A DNA stretch of 64,000 bases from an uncultured Collinsella sp. (GCA_900542825.1 UQOY01000007.1:52684-116683); one strand, 5' to 3'; counted from the stretch's first letter, positions 50,834-59,311 are shown. The notes: a model not told the origin generated them from the letters alone. Translations and numbers: made by a program.

Positions 50834-52201
50834 ATGCTTAAACGAAAAGCCTATGACAAACTACTAAAATGGAAGCATGAAAGCGCTGGTAAAACAGCAC
50901 TTCTTATTGAAGGAGCCCGCCGCGTCGGCAAGAGCACGCTTGCCCGCACGTTTGGAGAAACCGAATACAAGTCCTGCCTTGTCATTGATTTCTTTCAAGC
51001 ACCTGCCGAAGTTAAGCAATATTTTGAGGACTATCGCACTGACTTCGACTCGCTCTTCCTCTATCTCTCGGTTTTCTATAACGTCAAACTCTATGAACAC
51101 GAGACGCTTATCGTCTTTGACGAGGTCCAGATGTACCCGCAAGCACGCGGACTCATCAAGTATCTCGTTGCAGACGGACGTTACGACTACATCGAAACTG
51201 GATCCCTGCTCAGCATCAAGCAGAACATTAAAGATATCGTCATCCCATCCGAGGAAGAGTCTCTGGAACTTGAGCCCCTCGACTTTGAGGAGTTTCTTTG
51301 GGGCATGGACGAAAAGGGGCTGGCCGATCTCATTCGCATGAGTTTTAACAAGATGAAGCCGCTCCCCGATGCCCTACATCGCAGAGCGCTCTCCCTTATG
51401 CGCGAATACATGCTCGTAGGCGGCATGCCTGAGCCGGTATCCATCTATGTTGAACAGCGCGCTTTTGCGCCCGTCGACGCTTCGAAGCGCCGAATCGTCC
51501 AGCTCTATCGCAACGATATCTCTCGTTTTGCAACCGGTTACGAATTCAAAGTCGTCTCCGTACTCGATGGCATCCCGGGTCAGCTCTCTAGGCACGAAAA
51601 ACGATTCAAGCTTTCCTCACTTGATAAAAACGCACGCATGCGCACCTACGAAGAAGCCTTCTTTTGGCTGGCAGACGCGCGAATTGCCAATATCTGCTAT
51701 GCCGCAAGCGAACCGAGCGTGGGCCTTTCACTCAGCATGGAGCAAACGGCCCTCAAGTGCTACATGGCAGACACCGGCCTGCTTGTAACGCTTGCCTTCT
51801 CTGACAACAACGATACCGATGAAGACGTTTACAGGGCCGTGCTTCGCGGCGACATCGGATTGAACGAAGGAATGCTTACCGAAAACTACGTTGCCCAATC
51901 TCTAAAGGCCAATGGACACAGGCTCTTCTTTTATTCCCAAAGCGGAAAGAAGGAGGGGGAGGAGCGCATGGAAATCGACTTCCTCGTTACCCGACCCTAT
52001 GTCAATGCCGCCGGAAAGCCGCGCATCAGCCCCATCGAAGTTAAGTCGCCACGCAGATACGGAACCATCTCCCTCGACCGATTCCGCGCGCGCTTTAACA
52101 AGAAGATTGGGATGGCTTACGTCTTGCACCCTAAACAACTCGAGTGGGATGCCGAAGCGCAGCTGGCACATCTTCCGTTGTATATGGCTTTTTGCTTGTA
52201 G
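50834..52201 (+). CDS. AAA-type ATPase with DUF4143-like C terminus
   Basis: 455 residues. N-terminal ATPase with Walker A GARRVGKS (27-34), Walker B LIVFDEVQ, and sensor-like IETGSLLSI; the C-terminal half (about 240-455) ends with the nuclease-like segment MEIDFLVTRP and IEVKSP of the DUF4143 type. Function is unknown; such ATPases are common in gut bacteria as orphan, recently gained genes. The codon usage is less GC-rich than neighbours, and flanking gap is odd, both consistent with transfer. ATG at 50834 follows GAGGT. Confidence 0.85.
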   Translation: MLKRKAYDKLLKWKHESAGKTALLIEGARRVGKSTLARTFGETEYKSCLVIDFFQAPAEVKQYFEDYRTDFDSLFLYLSVFYNVKLYEHETLIVFDEVQMYPQARGLIKYLVADGRYDYIETGSLLSIKQNIKDIVIPSEEESLELEPLDFEEFLWGMDEKGLADLIRMSFNKMKPLPDALHRRALSLMREYMLVGGMPEPVSIYVEQRAFAPVDASKRRIVQLYRNDISRFATGYEFKVVSVLDGIPGQLSRHEKRFKLSSLDKNARMRTYEEAFFWLADARIANICYAASEPSVGLSLSMEQTALKCYMADTGLLVTLAFSDNNDTDEDVYRAVLRGDIGLNEGMLTENYVAQSLKANGHRLFFYSQSGKKEGEERMEIDFLVTRPYVNAAGKPRISPIEVKSPRRYGTISLDRFRARFNKKIGMAYVLHPKQLEWDAEAQLAHLPLYMAFCL

Positions 52202-52240
52202 AGACCTCTCTACGAATGGATGCCGTGAGAGACGCAGGCC

Positions 52241-53101
52241 TCACTCGCTTGCTTTTGCTTGGTCCCACAGGTCGTTGAGTTGAGCGGTTGAGCAGGCGGC
52301 GAGGTCATCGCCCGCCTCGTGCACGGCGGCCTCCATCGCAGCCCAACGGCGACGGAACTTCGCCGTGCTGGCGCGCAGGGCGCTCTCGGCGTCAATCCCC
52401 TCTTTGCGCGCAACGTTGACCAAGGCAAAGAGCAGGTCGCCAAACTCCATTTCGCGCTCGGGCGTTCCGGGAGCCTCGGCCTCAAACTCGGCACGCTCCT
52501 CGGCTACCTCGTCCCACACATCCTGGACCGTCTCCCATTCAAAGCCCACGGCAGCCGCCTTACGCGACACCTTCTGCGCCTGCATCAGCGCCGGCAGATG
52601 CGTGGGCACGCCGTCGAGCAGGCCCTCGGGTGCAGCCTCGCCCGCCGCCACGGCCTTGTCCTTGGCAGCCTTCTCAGCAAGCTTAACCTCGTCCCAGATC
52701 TTGAGTACCTCGTCGGAGCTGTCGGCATCCGCATCGCCAAACACGTGTGGGTGGCGGCGGATGAGCTTGGCGTCGATATCGCGTGCCACATCGGCAAGCG
52801 TAAACTCTCCAGCGTCCGCCGCAATCTGCGTATGCAGTACCACCTGCATGAGCACGTCGCCGAGCTCCTCGCGCAGATGTGCCACGTCGTCCGCCTCGAT
52901 GCAATCGAGCGCCTCATAGGCCTCCTCGATCATGTTCTTGCCGATGCTCTGATGCGTCTGCTCGCGGTCCCACGGGCAGCCATCGGGCTGACGCAGACGC
53001 CAGATGGTCTGCACCAGATGCTGCAGCTCGGCCGACGCGTCGACCAGCGTGGACAGGTCGCGCGAGCCCTCGGCATTTTGCTGAGCCGTATGCTGTGCCA
53101 C
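52241..53101 (-). CDS. mazG: Nucleoside triphosphate pyrophosphohydrolase MazG
   Basis: The 286-residue protein contains two MazG domains. The first has the EExxE metal pattern in EEAYEALDC and EELGDVLMQVVLH; the second has EERAEFEAE and EFGDLLFALVNVARK. MazG hydrolyses non-canonical NTPs and can lower alarmone levels. GTG at 53101 lies 2 bp after the yfcE stop with GGAGGAG upstream, so it is coupled to yfcE; a longer frame overlaps yfcE without reason. Last gene of larC-yfcE-mazG. Confidence 0.93.
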   Translation of the reverse strand: MAQHTAQQNAEGSRDLSTLVDASAELQHLVQTIWRLRQPDGCPWDREQTHQSIGKNMIEEAYEALDCIEADDVAHLREELGDVLMQVVLHTQIAADAGEFTLADVARDIDAKLIRRHPHVFGDADADSSDEVLKIWDEVKLAEKAAKDKAVAAGEAAPEGLLDGVPTHLPALMQAQKVSRKAAAVGFEWETVQDVWDEVAEERAEFEAEAPGTPEREMEFGDLLFALVNVARKEGIDAESALRASTAKFRRRWAAMEAAVHEAGDDLAACSTAQLNDLWDQAKASE

Positions 53102-53103
53102 GG

Positions 53104-53652
53104 TTAGTCCTCCTCCATGATCACATGGCGGAACGCGCCACCCTCGTAGATGCCGTAGCTGTGCGTGCCGTCCTTGGGGATGCTCACGCTGCCGGGATTG
53201 AAGAGCCACAGGCCCGGGTGCGCGGTGCTTTCCTCGTTAACCTTGATGTGCGTATGGCCGTAGACGAGCGCGGAGCCCTCGGGCAGCGCGGGCGCGTGAT
53301 CGACGCTGTTGTGCATGCCGGCGCCAAAAACGTGGCCGTGCGTCAGGAACAGCTCGCGGCCGGTCTCGTCGAACAGCGTGGCGTAGTCGGCCATGACGGG
53401 GAAGTCGAGCACCATCTGGTCGACCTCGGCGTCGCAGTTGCCGCGCACCGCGATGATGCGGTCGGCCAGGGCGTTGAGCAGCGGAATCACACGCTTGGGG
53501 GCGTAGTCGCGCGGCAGGTCGTTGCGCGGGCCGTGGTAGAGCAGGTCGCCCAGCAGGACGATGCGGTCGGGCTGCCCGGACTCGATGGCGGAGCAGAGGC
53601 GCTCGGTCCAATATGCCGAACCGTGGATGTCGGAAGCGATGAGGTATTTCAT
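53104..53652 (-). CDS. yfcE: YfcE-type phosphodiesterase
   Basis: The 182-residue calcineurin-like phosphodiesterase begins MKYLIASDIHGS (Asp/His metal ligands), with LLGDLLYHGPRN, AVRGNCDAE, LTHGHVFG and YGHTHIKV, then FNPGSVSIPKDG, the YfcE signature end. Such enzymes cleave phosphodiesters in vitro with unclear natural substrate. ATG at 53652 follows GAAAGGA. It is between the LarC domain gene and mazG. Confidence 0.93.
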   Translation of the reverse strand: MKYLIASDIHGSAYWTERLCSAIESGQPDRIVLLGDLLYHGPRNDLPRDYAPKRVIPLLNALADRIIAVRGNCDAEVDQMVLDFPVMADYATLFDETGRELFLTHGHVFGAGMHNSVDHAPALPEGSALVYGHTHIKVNEESTAHPGLWLFNPGSVSIPKDGTHSYGIYEGGAFRHVIMEED

Positions 53653-53710
53653 GGGGAGATCCTTTCGGGATGGGGCTAATGTGGCTGGGCGCTGGATGTC
53701 GCCGGCCGCG

Positions 53711-54196
53711 CTATTCAAATCGCAGTGCCGCGCTCTGGGCCGCCTGCATCACGCGCTGGAGCGGCACGTCGTGCTCGCGGGCAAGACGGGCGCAGTCCTC
53801 GTACTCGGGCGCCGCGCGCTCGCTGCCATCGGGCAGAGTGGCCACTTTAACGGATACCTCGCCCCATGGCGTCATTACGCGCTCAAAGCGGCGTGATAGG
53901 CAAACGCGCTCCATAACCTGGCGGCGGATGGCATTGGTCGTGGTTTCCAAAAAGATAATCGTCTGCAGGCGATCCATATCCTCGTGGGTACAGATTACCT
54001 GCAGCTGCCAGCCGGGACGGCCCTTCTTGCAATAGAGGGGCAGCCAGTGTACCTCGCGCGCACCGGCCTCGCGCAGGCGGTCGGCGGCATAGGCGAGCAC
54101 CTCGGGCGACGCATCGTCGATGTCGCATTCCAGCTTGACGATGGTTTCGGGCGCATCGGTCTCGCGGGACAGCGTGAATTTGCTATCGCATGGCAT
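53711..54196 (-). CDS. larC2: LarC C-terminal domain protein (nickel insertion, stand-alone)
   Basis: 161 residues matching only the C-terminal half of LarC: ETIVKLECDIDDASPEVLAY at the start, KKGRPGWQLQVICT and ETTTNAIRRQVMER, then PEYEDCARLA near the end. LarC loads nickel into the NPN cofactor of lactate racemase; in lactobacilli it is made as LarC1 and LarC2 parts joined by frameshift. No LarC1, LarB, LarE or LarA is in the window. ATG at 54196 has AAAGGAG upstream. The gene may act alone or with a LarC1 encoded elsewhere. Confidence 0.8.
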   Translation of the reverse strand: MPCDSKFTLSRETDAPETIVKLECDIDDASPEVLAYAADRLREAGAREVHWLPLYCKKGRPGWQLQVICTHEDMDRLQTIIFLETTTNAIRRQVMERVCLSRRFERVMTPWGEVSVKVATLPDGSERAAPEYEDCARLAREHDVPLQRVMQAAQSAALRFE

Positions 54197-54389
54197 ACGG
54201 TCCGGCTCCTTTCCGCGCGGGCTCGTTTTGTTCATCCAAACGCTAACACATCGCGGGCGGCGTGGATGTGGCGGAGCGCGATGAGCGCGATTTTCCCTGT
54301 CCGCAAGAAACCGACACCCCAGCGCGCTCGTCGCATCGAGGGCCGCGCCGCTACAATGGAGCGAATTCGCTTGACGCAAAGGAGCCGCC

Positions 54390-55301
54390 ATGTCTGCTTG
54401 CCCGCTGGTCGATTGCCATACCCACACCTCGTTCTCGGACGGGCATGCCTCGTTTGAGGACAACGTCCGCGCCGCTGCTGCGGCAGGCTGCCGCGTCATG
54501 GTCTCAACCGATCACCTTACCCTGCCCGCCAGCATGGATTCCAATTGCAAGGTGCAGGTTGTCGAGGGCGACCTGCCGGCACATCGTCTGGCTTTTGAGG
54601 ACGCCCGCAAGCTTGCCGCGCAGATCGCGCCGGAGCTCGAGCTTATCTATGGCTTTGAGTGCGATTGGTACGAAGGCTGCAGGCCTTTGGTTGAGCGCTG
54701 GTCCCGGGGCGCAGTCGTACGCCTGGGCAGCGTGCATTGGATTGGCAACCCAGGCGATATTGCGGCAGGCGCTGCGGGCACGGCGGGGACGGAGGACGTC
54801 GCTCGTCCCGATACGCCCGATTCGAGCTGCGGTTGGATCGACGACGACACCAACTTGCATGTTTGGGAAAACCTGGGCGTGCGCGGCGTGTGGGAGCACT
54901 ATGTCGATGACTGGTGCCGCGCCTGCGAGAGCCCGCTTAACTTTGATGTGATGGCTCATCCCGACCTGGTCATGCGCTTTTCGAAGGAAGGCTTTGCGCC
55001 CGATTTTGACCCCGCGCCGTTTTGGCAACAGATGGCCGAGTGCGCGCACGATACGGGCCGCCGCGTTGAGGTCTCAACCGCCGCACCGCGTAAGGGTCTC
55101 GACGACTACTATCCCGTGACTGGCCTTTTGCGCTGCTTTGCCCATGCCGAAGTGCCGATTACCTTTGGCTCGGACGCACACCGCGCCTGTGATATTTGCT
55201 GGAACATCCGCGAGGCTCAGGCCCACGCCTACGACTGCGGTTATCGAACCTTCGACATCCCCCACGCCACCGGCGAATGGGAGCCCACGCCCCTTGTCTA
55301 G
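54390..55301 (+). CDS. PHP-family phosphoesterase, probable histidinol-phosphatase
   Basis: 303 residues. Metal-binding PHP motifs: DCHTHTSFSDGH near residue 8-19, STDHLTLP, YGFECDW, HPDLVMRF, and FGSDAHRA near the end, all consistent with the histidinol-phosphatase HisK/HisJ type. The dephosphorylation of histidinol phosphate is the one step without a dedicated gene in the adjacent his operon, and this gene faces hisE. An insert with AAGAAGTAG is unusual. AAAGGAG precedes the ATG. Confidence 0.8.
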   Translation: MSACPLVDCHTHTSFSDGHASFEDNVRAAAAAGCRVMVSTDHLTLPASMDSNCKVQVVEGDLPAHRLAFEDARKLAAQIAPELELIYGFECDWYEGCRPLVERWSRGAVVRLGSVHWIGNPGDIAAGAAGTAGTEDVARPDTPDSSCGWIDDDTNLHVWENLGVRGVWEHYVDDWCRACESPLNFDVMAHPDLVMRFSKEGFAPDFDPAPFWQQMAECAHDTGRRVEVSTAAPRKGLDDYYPVTGLLRCFAHAEVPITFGSDAHRACDICWNIREAQAHAYDCGYRTFDIPHATGEWEPTPLV

Positions 55302-55313
55302 CCACCCCTTCAT

Positions 55314-55382
55314 AAGTTGCGGTGAAATAGTTCCTGTTTATAGCCCTAAGGCCATCAAACAAGAACTATTCCACCGCAACTT
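55314..55382. repeat. 69-bp inverted repeat, family 1, copy C
   Basis: 23-bp arms (55314-55336 and 55360-55382) with two G-U-type differences, outer sequence AAGTTGCGGTG. It starts 12 bp after the PHP stop. Confidence 0.85.
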
Positions 55383-55386
55383 CTAT

Positions 55387-55421
55387 TTGATCCGTTGGGG
55401 ACGGAGGAAAACGGATCATTT
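55387..55421. repeat. GATC hairpin element, copy 2
   Basis: Near-identical to 35625-35659 (one base differs in the GATC left arm). It directly follows the 55314-55382 repeat, so two families sit side by side here. Confidence 0.75.
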
Positions 55422-55459
55422 GGTGCAAAGTATCCTGCCCCCTTGCACCAAAAGCTTAA

Positions 55460-55777
55460 CTAGCGGCGGCGGGCGTTGAGTTCGCCGGCCAGTTCGTCGA
55501 GGGTGATGCCGTAACGCTCGAGCGTCACGAGCAGGTGGTAGACCAGATCGCCGGCTTCGTAGCGGATGTGGTCGTGGTCGTTGTCCTTGCAGGCCATGAT
55601 GACCTCGCTCGCCTCCTCGGCAAGCTTCTTGAGCAGTTCGTCCTCGGCGTCGGTCAGCAGACGAGCGGTGTAGCTCTCCTGTGGCGACGCATCGCGACGA
55701 CCGTGAATCACCTCGGCCAGTCCCGTCAGCGTCTCGCCGATATTTCCCGGCTGCACGTTAGCTGTTCTGACTCCCAT
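55460..55777 (-). CDS. hisE: Phosphoribosyl-ATP pyrophosphatase
   Basis: 105 residues. HisE removes pyrophosphate from phosphoribosyl-ATP (step 2 of histidine synthesis). EEASEVIMACKD and YEAGDLVYHLLV are the metal-binding signature of this MazG-like family. Separate from HisI, as in many Actinobacteria. GAGAGG upstream of ATG. Last gene of the operon. Confidence 0.94.
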   Translation of the reverse strand: MGVRTANVQPGNIGETLTGLAEVIHGRRDASPQESYTARLLTDAEDELLKKLAEEASEVIMACKDNDHDHIRYEAGDLVYHLLVTLERYGITLDELAGELNARRR

Positions 55778-55792
55778 GGTTATTTCCTCTCG

Positions 55793-56020
55793 TTACTGCA
55801 GCGTAAAGTAGGTACCGGTCTCATCGAACCGAGGCTTTGCGCCCTTTTTCTCAAAGAACTCAACGATGACGGCATGGGCCTCATCGAGCCTTTCCTTCTC
55901 GGCCTCGAGCCAAAGCGACTGCGCCCCGCAGGCATCAGTCAGGTGCACGCGGCATGGCACGCCCGCGCGGAGGAGCTCGGTGTTGCAGTCGGCGACCTCG
56001 AACGGCGTCACGACTTTCAT
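55793..56020 (-). CDS. Small protein in the his operon, unknown (RDAC-like)
   Basis: 75 residues: MKVVTPFEVADCNTELLRAG then CRVHLTDACGAQSLWLE; end KPRFDETGTYFTLQ. The DAC-G string resembles the small RDAC-family proteins; this recognition is tentative. It overlaps hisI by 4 bp (ATGA) and lies 15 bp before hisE, so it is tightly coupled to the pathway. Function unknown; a role in histidine synthesis or its regulation is inference. Confidence 0.7.
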   Translation of the reverse strand: MKVVTPFEVADCNTELLRAGVPCRVHLTDACGAQSLWLEAEKERLDEAHAVIVEFFEKKGAKPRFDETGTYFTLQ

Positions 56021-56358
56021 CGCACTCCCCCTTCCACGCGCTTAAAGAAACAGGTACGGTTGCCGGTATGGCAGGCCGGACCTGGCGAGTCGACCTTGAC
56101 CAGCAGCGTATCGCTATCGCAGTCGGCCCAGAGCTCCTTGACCTCCTGCATGTTGCCGCTCGTCGCGCCTTTGTTCCACAGCTCCTGACGGCTGCGGCTC
56201 CAAAACCACGTGGTCCCGGTCTTGAGCGTCAGCCCCACCGACTCCTCGTTCATCCAGGCAACCATAAGCACCTCGCCGGTGTCATATTGCTGAACCACAC
56301 AAGGAATCAGCCCACGGGCGTCGTATTTAAGCTCGGACGCAGTTGTCACTTGCTCCAT
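56017..56358 (-). CDS. hisI: Phosphoribosyl-AMP cyclohydrolase
   Basis: 113 residues. HisI opens the adenine ring (step 3). Motifs: VAWMNEESV, WFWSRSRQELWNKGATSGN, DCDSDTLLVKVD and CHTGNRTCFF, including the three zinc Cys. It starts directly after the hisF stop and overlaps the small gene. Confidence 0.96.
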   Translation of the reverse strand: MEQVTTASELKYDARGLIPCVVQQYDTGEVLMVAWMNEESVGLTLKTGTTWFWSRSRQELWNKGATSGNMQEVKELWADCDSDTLLVKVDSPGPACHTGNRTCFFKRVEGGVR

Positions 56359-57141
56359 TTAAAAATCCAATCTGACAGGGATGCCCTGGCTGGCCATATA
56401 CTCTTTGACTTCGCGAATGCTGAAGGTTCCAAAGTGAAAGACGCTCGCCGCCAGCACGGCATCGGCCTCGCCCTCAATCACGCCCTCGGCAAAATGCTCG
56501 AGCGTGCCCACACCGCCGCTCGCGATGACGGGGATTGGCACCGCGCGGGCCACAGCGCGGGTGAGCGCCAGGTCAAAGCCGGCCTTGGTGCCGTCGCGAT
56601 CCATACTGGTCAGCAGGATCTCGCCGGCGCCGCGGCGAGCTGCCTCCTCGGCCCACGCCACCGCGTCGATACCCGTGGCGTTGCGGCCTCCTGCGGTAAA
56701 GACCTCCCACTTGTCGGCACCGGATGCTCCGGGCAAGCCGACGCGCTTGGCATCGATCGCCACGACCACGGCCTGGCTGCCAAACGCCGCGGCAGCCTGG
56801 CTGATCAACGACGGATCGCGCACGGCGGCAGAGTTAAGCGACACCTTGTCGGCACCGGCGGCAACCATGGTCCGCATGCCCGCCAGGTCGCGAAAGCCGC
56901 CGCCCACGGTATAGGGGATGGCGAGCTCCTCGGCCGCATGCGCCGCCATCTCAATAGTTGTCGCACGGTTGTCGCTTGTGGCGGTAATATCCAGGAAAAC
57001 AACCTCGTCTGCACCCTCGCGGTCGTAGGCACGCGCCAGCTCCACCGGATCGCCCGCATCGCGCAGACTCACGAAGTTGACGCCCTTGACCACACGACCG
57101 TCCTTAACATCCAGACAGGGAATCACGCGCTTGGTAAGCAT
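56359..57141 (-). CDS. hisF: Imidazole glycerol phosphate synthase, HisF subunit
   Basis: 260-residue TIM barrel. CLDVKDGRVVKGVNF at the start carries catalytic Asp; VVVAIDAKRV with the second catalytic Asp; ILLTSMDRDGTKAGFD and VIASGGVGTLEHFAEGV are phosphate-binding loops. With HisH it makes imidazole glycerol phosphate and AICAR. 3-bp gap to hisA. Confidence 0.97.
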   Translation of the reverse strand: MLTKRVIPCLDVKDGRVVKGVNFVSLRDAGDPVELARAYDREGADEVVFLDITATSDNRATTIEMAAHAAEELAIPYTVGGGFRDLAGMRTMVAAGADKVSLNSAAVRDPSLISQAAAAFGSQAVVVAIDAKRVGLPGASGADKWEVFTAGGRNATGIDAVAWAEEAARRGAGEILLTSMDRDGTKAGFDLALTRAVARAVPIPVIASGGVGTLEHFAEGVIEGEADAVLAASVFHFGTFSIREVKEYMASQGIPVRLDF

Positions 57142-57144
57142 TGG

Positions 57145-57888
57145 CTATTCCTCCCCTCGTGCAGCGGCGAGCGCCTGGGTCAGCGTAAAGTTGCCCTCGT
57201 AGAGTGCGCGACCGGTAATGGCACCTTCAATCGCGCCCTCACCCACCGCGGCCAGTGCGCGGATGTCGTCGAGCGTCGAGATACCGCCCGAAGCCACGAC
57301 GGAAAAGCCCGCGACCTCGGCCACATGGCGATACGCCGCCACATCGATGCCCGTCTGCATGCCATCGCGCGCGATGTCGGTGTACACCAGATGCTTAAAG
57401 CCCAGCTCGGAAAGCTGCGCCACGGCGTCGTCGAGCGCCACGCCCGCGCCGTCGCGCCAGCCATTCACCCTGACCTGGCCGTCGCGCGCGGCGATGTCTG
57501 CCACCAGCAACTCACCAAAGCCTTGGGCCGCCACCTCTGCAAAACCCGGCTCGGTCACCAGCACGGTGCCTAGCGCAATGCGGCGTGCGCCATAGCCGGC
57601 CAACTCGTCAATGCGCGCGAGTGAGCGGACGCCGCCGCCCACGTCCACGGACAGGCCGTCGACGCCGCAGATGACCTTGATCGCCGCCGAGTTGGCAGCG
57701 CATGTGTCCTCGTCCTCGCCAAAGGCAGCGGACAGGTCGACGACGTGCACCCAGCTTGCGCCCTGCTCGGCAAACGAGCGGGCGACGGCCACGGGGTCGT
57801 CGGAATATACCTTGCAGCGGCTGCGGTCGCCGCGCTCCAGGCGCACGACCTTGCCGCCGATCAAATCGATTGCGGGAAACAGGATCAT
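57145..57888 (-). CDS. hisA: ProFAR isomerase
   Basis: 247-residue TIM barrel that isomerises ProFAR to PRFAR (step 4). AIDLIGGKVVRLERGD has the catalytic Asp; YTDIARDGMQTG and VVASGGISTLDD are the phosphate loops. Overlaps hisH by 4 bp (ATGA). In some Actinobacteria HisA also does the TrpF step; no marker decides that here. Confidence 0.96.
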   Translation of the reverse strand: MILFPAIDLIGGKVVRLERGDRSRCKVYSDDPVAVARSFAEQGASWVHVVDLSAAFGEDEDTCAANSAAIKVICGVDGLSVDVGGGVRSLARIDELAGYGARRIALGTVLVTEPGFAEVAAQGFGELLVADIAARDGQVRVNGWRDGAGVALDDAVAQLSELGFKHLVYTDIARDGMQTGIDVAAYRHVAEVAGFSVVASGGISTLDDIRALAAVGEGAIEGAITGRALYEGNFTLTQALAAARGEE

Positions 57889-58586
57889 CGGCCATCCTCC
57901 TCGACGATGTTGACGAAGTTCTTAAGAATGCGCTGACCCAGCGCAGAGGATTTCTCGGGATGGAACTGGCAGCCCCACACGTTGCCGCGACGCACGATGC
58001 ACGGGAAGCTCCGCGTGTAGTGCGTGCGTGCCAGAACATCGGCGGCATCGGCATCGTCGGCCACCGCATAGCTGTGGGTGAAGTACATGTTGGCACCCTC
58101 GGCAAAACCGGCAAGTAGCGGATCGGCCGCACCGGCAGGCGTCATGTGCACCTGATCCCAGCCCACGTGCGGGACCTTCAGACGGCTCGACTCCAAGCGC
58201 GTGCAAGAGCCGCGCATAATACCCAGGCCATCGACCCAGGGGCCACCGGCCTGCTCGGGGGTGTTGCCGTCGGCAACCGCGCCTTCGTCCGCAGGCACGC
58301 CCTCGTTGCCGCGCTCCAAAAATAATTGAAGGCCCAGGCAGATGCCGAGCAGCGGAGTTCCAGCGGCAACGGCATCGAGCACGGCCGCCTCCTCGCCGCT
58401 CTGGCGCATAAAAGCGATCGCGCCATAGAACGCGCCCACGCCCGGGATGACCAGGCCGTCGGCGTTGCGGATCTGCTCCGAATCGTCCGACGTGCAGGCA
58501 GCGGCACCGGCGCGCGCAAGCCCGCGCACAACGCTCGACAAGTTGCCCTTGTGGTAGTCGACCACCACGATCTTCGGTTCGCCCAC
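57885..58586 (-). CDS. hisH: Imidazole glycerol phosphate synthase, HisH subunit
   Basis: 233 residues of the class I glutamine amidotransferase type: VVVDYHKGNLSSVVR, PGVGAFYGAI, nucleophile Cys in LLGICLGLQLFL, and WGCQFHPEKSS with catalytic His and Glu. It supplies ammonia to HisF. GTG at 58586 is chosen for its GGGAGG 5 bases upstream; the earlier in-frame codons cross the repeat at 58611. Confidence 0.95.
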   Translation of the reverse strand: MGEPKIVVVDYHKGNLSSVVRGLARAGAAACTSDDSEQIRNADGLVIPGVGAFYGAIAFMRQSGEEAAVLDAVAAGTPLLGICLGLQLFLERGNEGVPADEGAVADGNTPEQAGGPWVDGLGIMRGSCTRLESSRLKVPHVGWDQVHMTPAGAADPLLAGFAEGANMYFTHSYAVADDADAADVLARTHYTRSFPCIVRRGNVWGCQFHPEKSSALGQRILKNFVNIVEEDGR

Positions 58587-58610
58587 GCGACCCTCCCTTA
58601 TCTCATCCAA

Positions 58611-58725
58611 AACCTGCCAAAAAGGGACAGGTTTATTTTGGTCGGTTAAACGTTCGCCCACCACATGAGACAGCATTCCCGCAGATAAAACCTGCCAAAA
58701 TAAACCTGTCCCTTTTTGGCAGGTT
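58611..58725. repeat. 31-bp perfect inverted repeat inside the his operon
   Basis: Arms 58611-58641 and 58695-58725 match at all 31 positions; the sequence includes AGGGACAGGTTTATTTTGG. The right arm takes in the hisB stop codon, and the left arm ends just before hisH. A related half-copy is at 16646-16688. No T-run. It separates hisB from hisH. Confidence 0.9.
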
Positions 58726-59311
58726 ACAGTGAGCCCTTGGTGCTGGGGATGCCCTGCACGCGGGGATCGAGCTCGCAGGCGTGACGCATCGTGCGGCCCA
58801 CGGCCTTAAAGGCGGCCTCGATAATGTGATGCGAGTTGCCGCCCGCCAGCTCACGCACGTGCAGCGTGAGCTTGGCATCGCGCGCAAAGGCGTAGAAGAA
58901 CTCGACGGCCAGCTCGGTATCAAAGGTGCCCACGCGCTCGGTCGGTACGGGCAGCTCGCAGTAGGCCTGCCCGCGACCCGAGATATCCACGGCGGCCATC
59001 ACGAGCGTCTCGTCCATGGCAATCGCCGCGTCGGCAAAGCGTGTAATGCCCGCCTTATCGCCCAGCGCTTGGCAAAACGCCTCGCCCAGCACAATGCCCG
59101 TGTCCTCGACGGTGTGATGTGCGTCGACCTCAACGTCGCCCACCGCGTGTACCGTCAGATCAAACAGACCATGGCGGCCAAAGGCGTTGAGCATGTGGTC
59201 GAAAAACGGCACGCCGGTCGAGATATCGCACACGCCGCTTCCGTCCAGGCCAAGCTTTACGACAATGTCGGTCTCGCCCGTCTTGCGGGTCACCTCAGCA
59301 TAGCGGTCCAT
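58724..59311 (-). CDS. hisB: Imidazoleglycerol-phosphate dehydratase
   Basis: 195 residues, monofunctional (no phosphatase domain), catalysing step 6. The family repeats FFDHMLNAFGRHG, DAHHTVEDTGIVLGEA and the second copy DISGRGQAY/HHIIEAAFKAVGR show the metal-binding His/Glu. Adjacent to hisC with no gap. Confidence 0.96.
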   Translation of the reverse strand: MDRYAEVTRKTGETDIVVKLGLDGSGVCDISTGVPFFDHMLNAFGRHGLFDLTVHAVGDVEVDAHHTVEDTGIVLGEAFCQALGDKAGITRFADAAIAMDETLVMAAVDISGRGQAYCELPVPTERVGTFDTELAVEFFYAFARDAKLTLHVRELAGGNSHHIIEAAFKAVGRTMRHACELDPRVQGIPSTKGSL

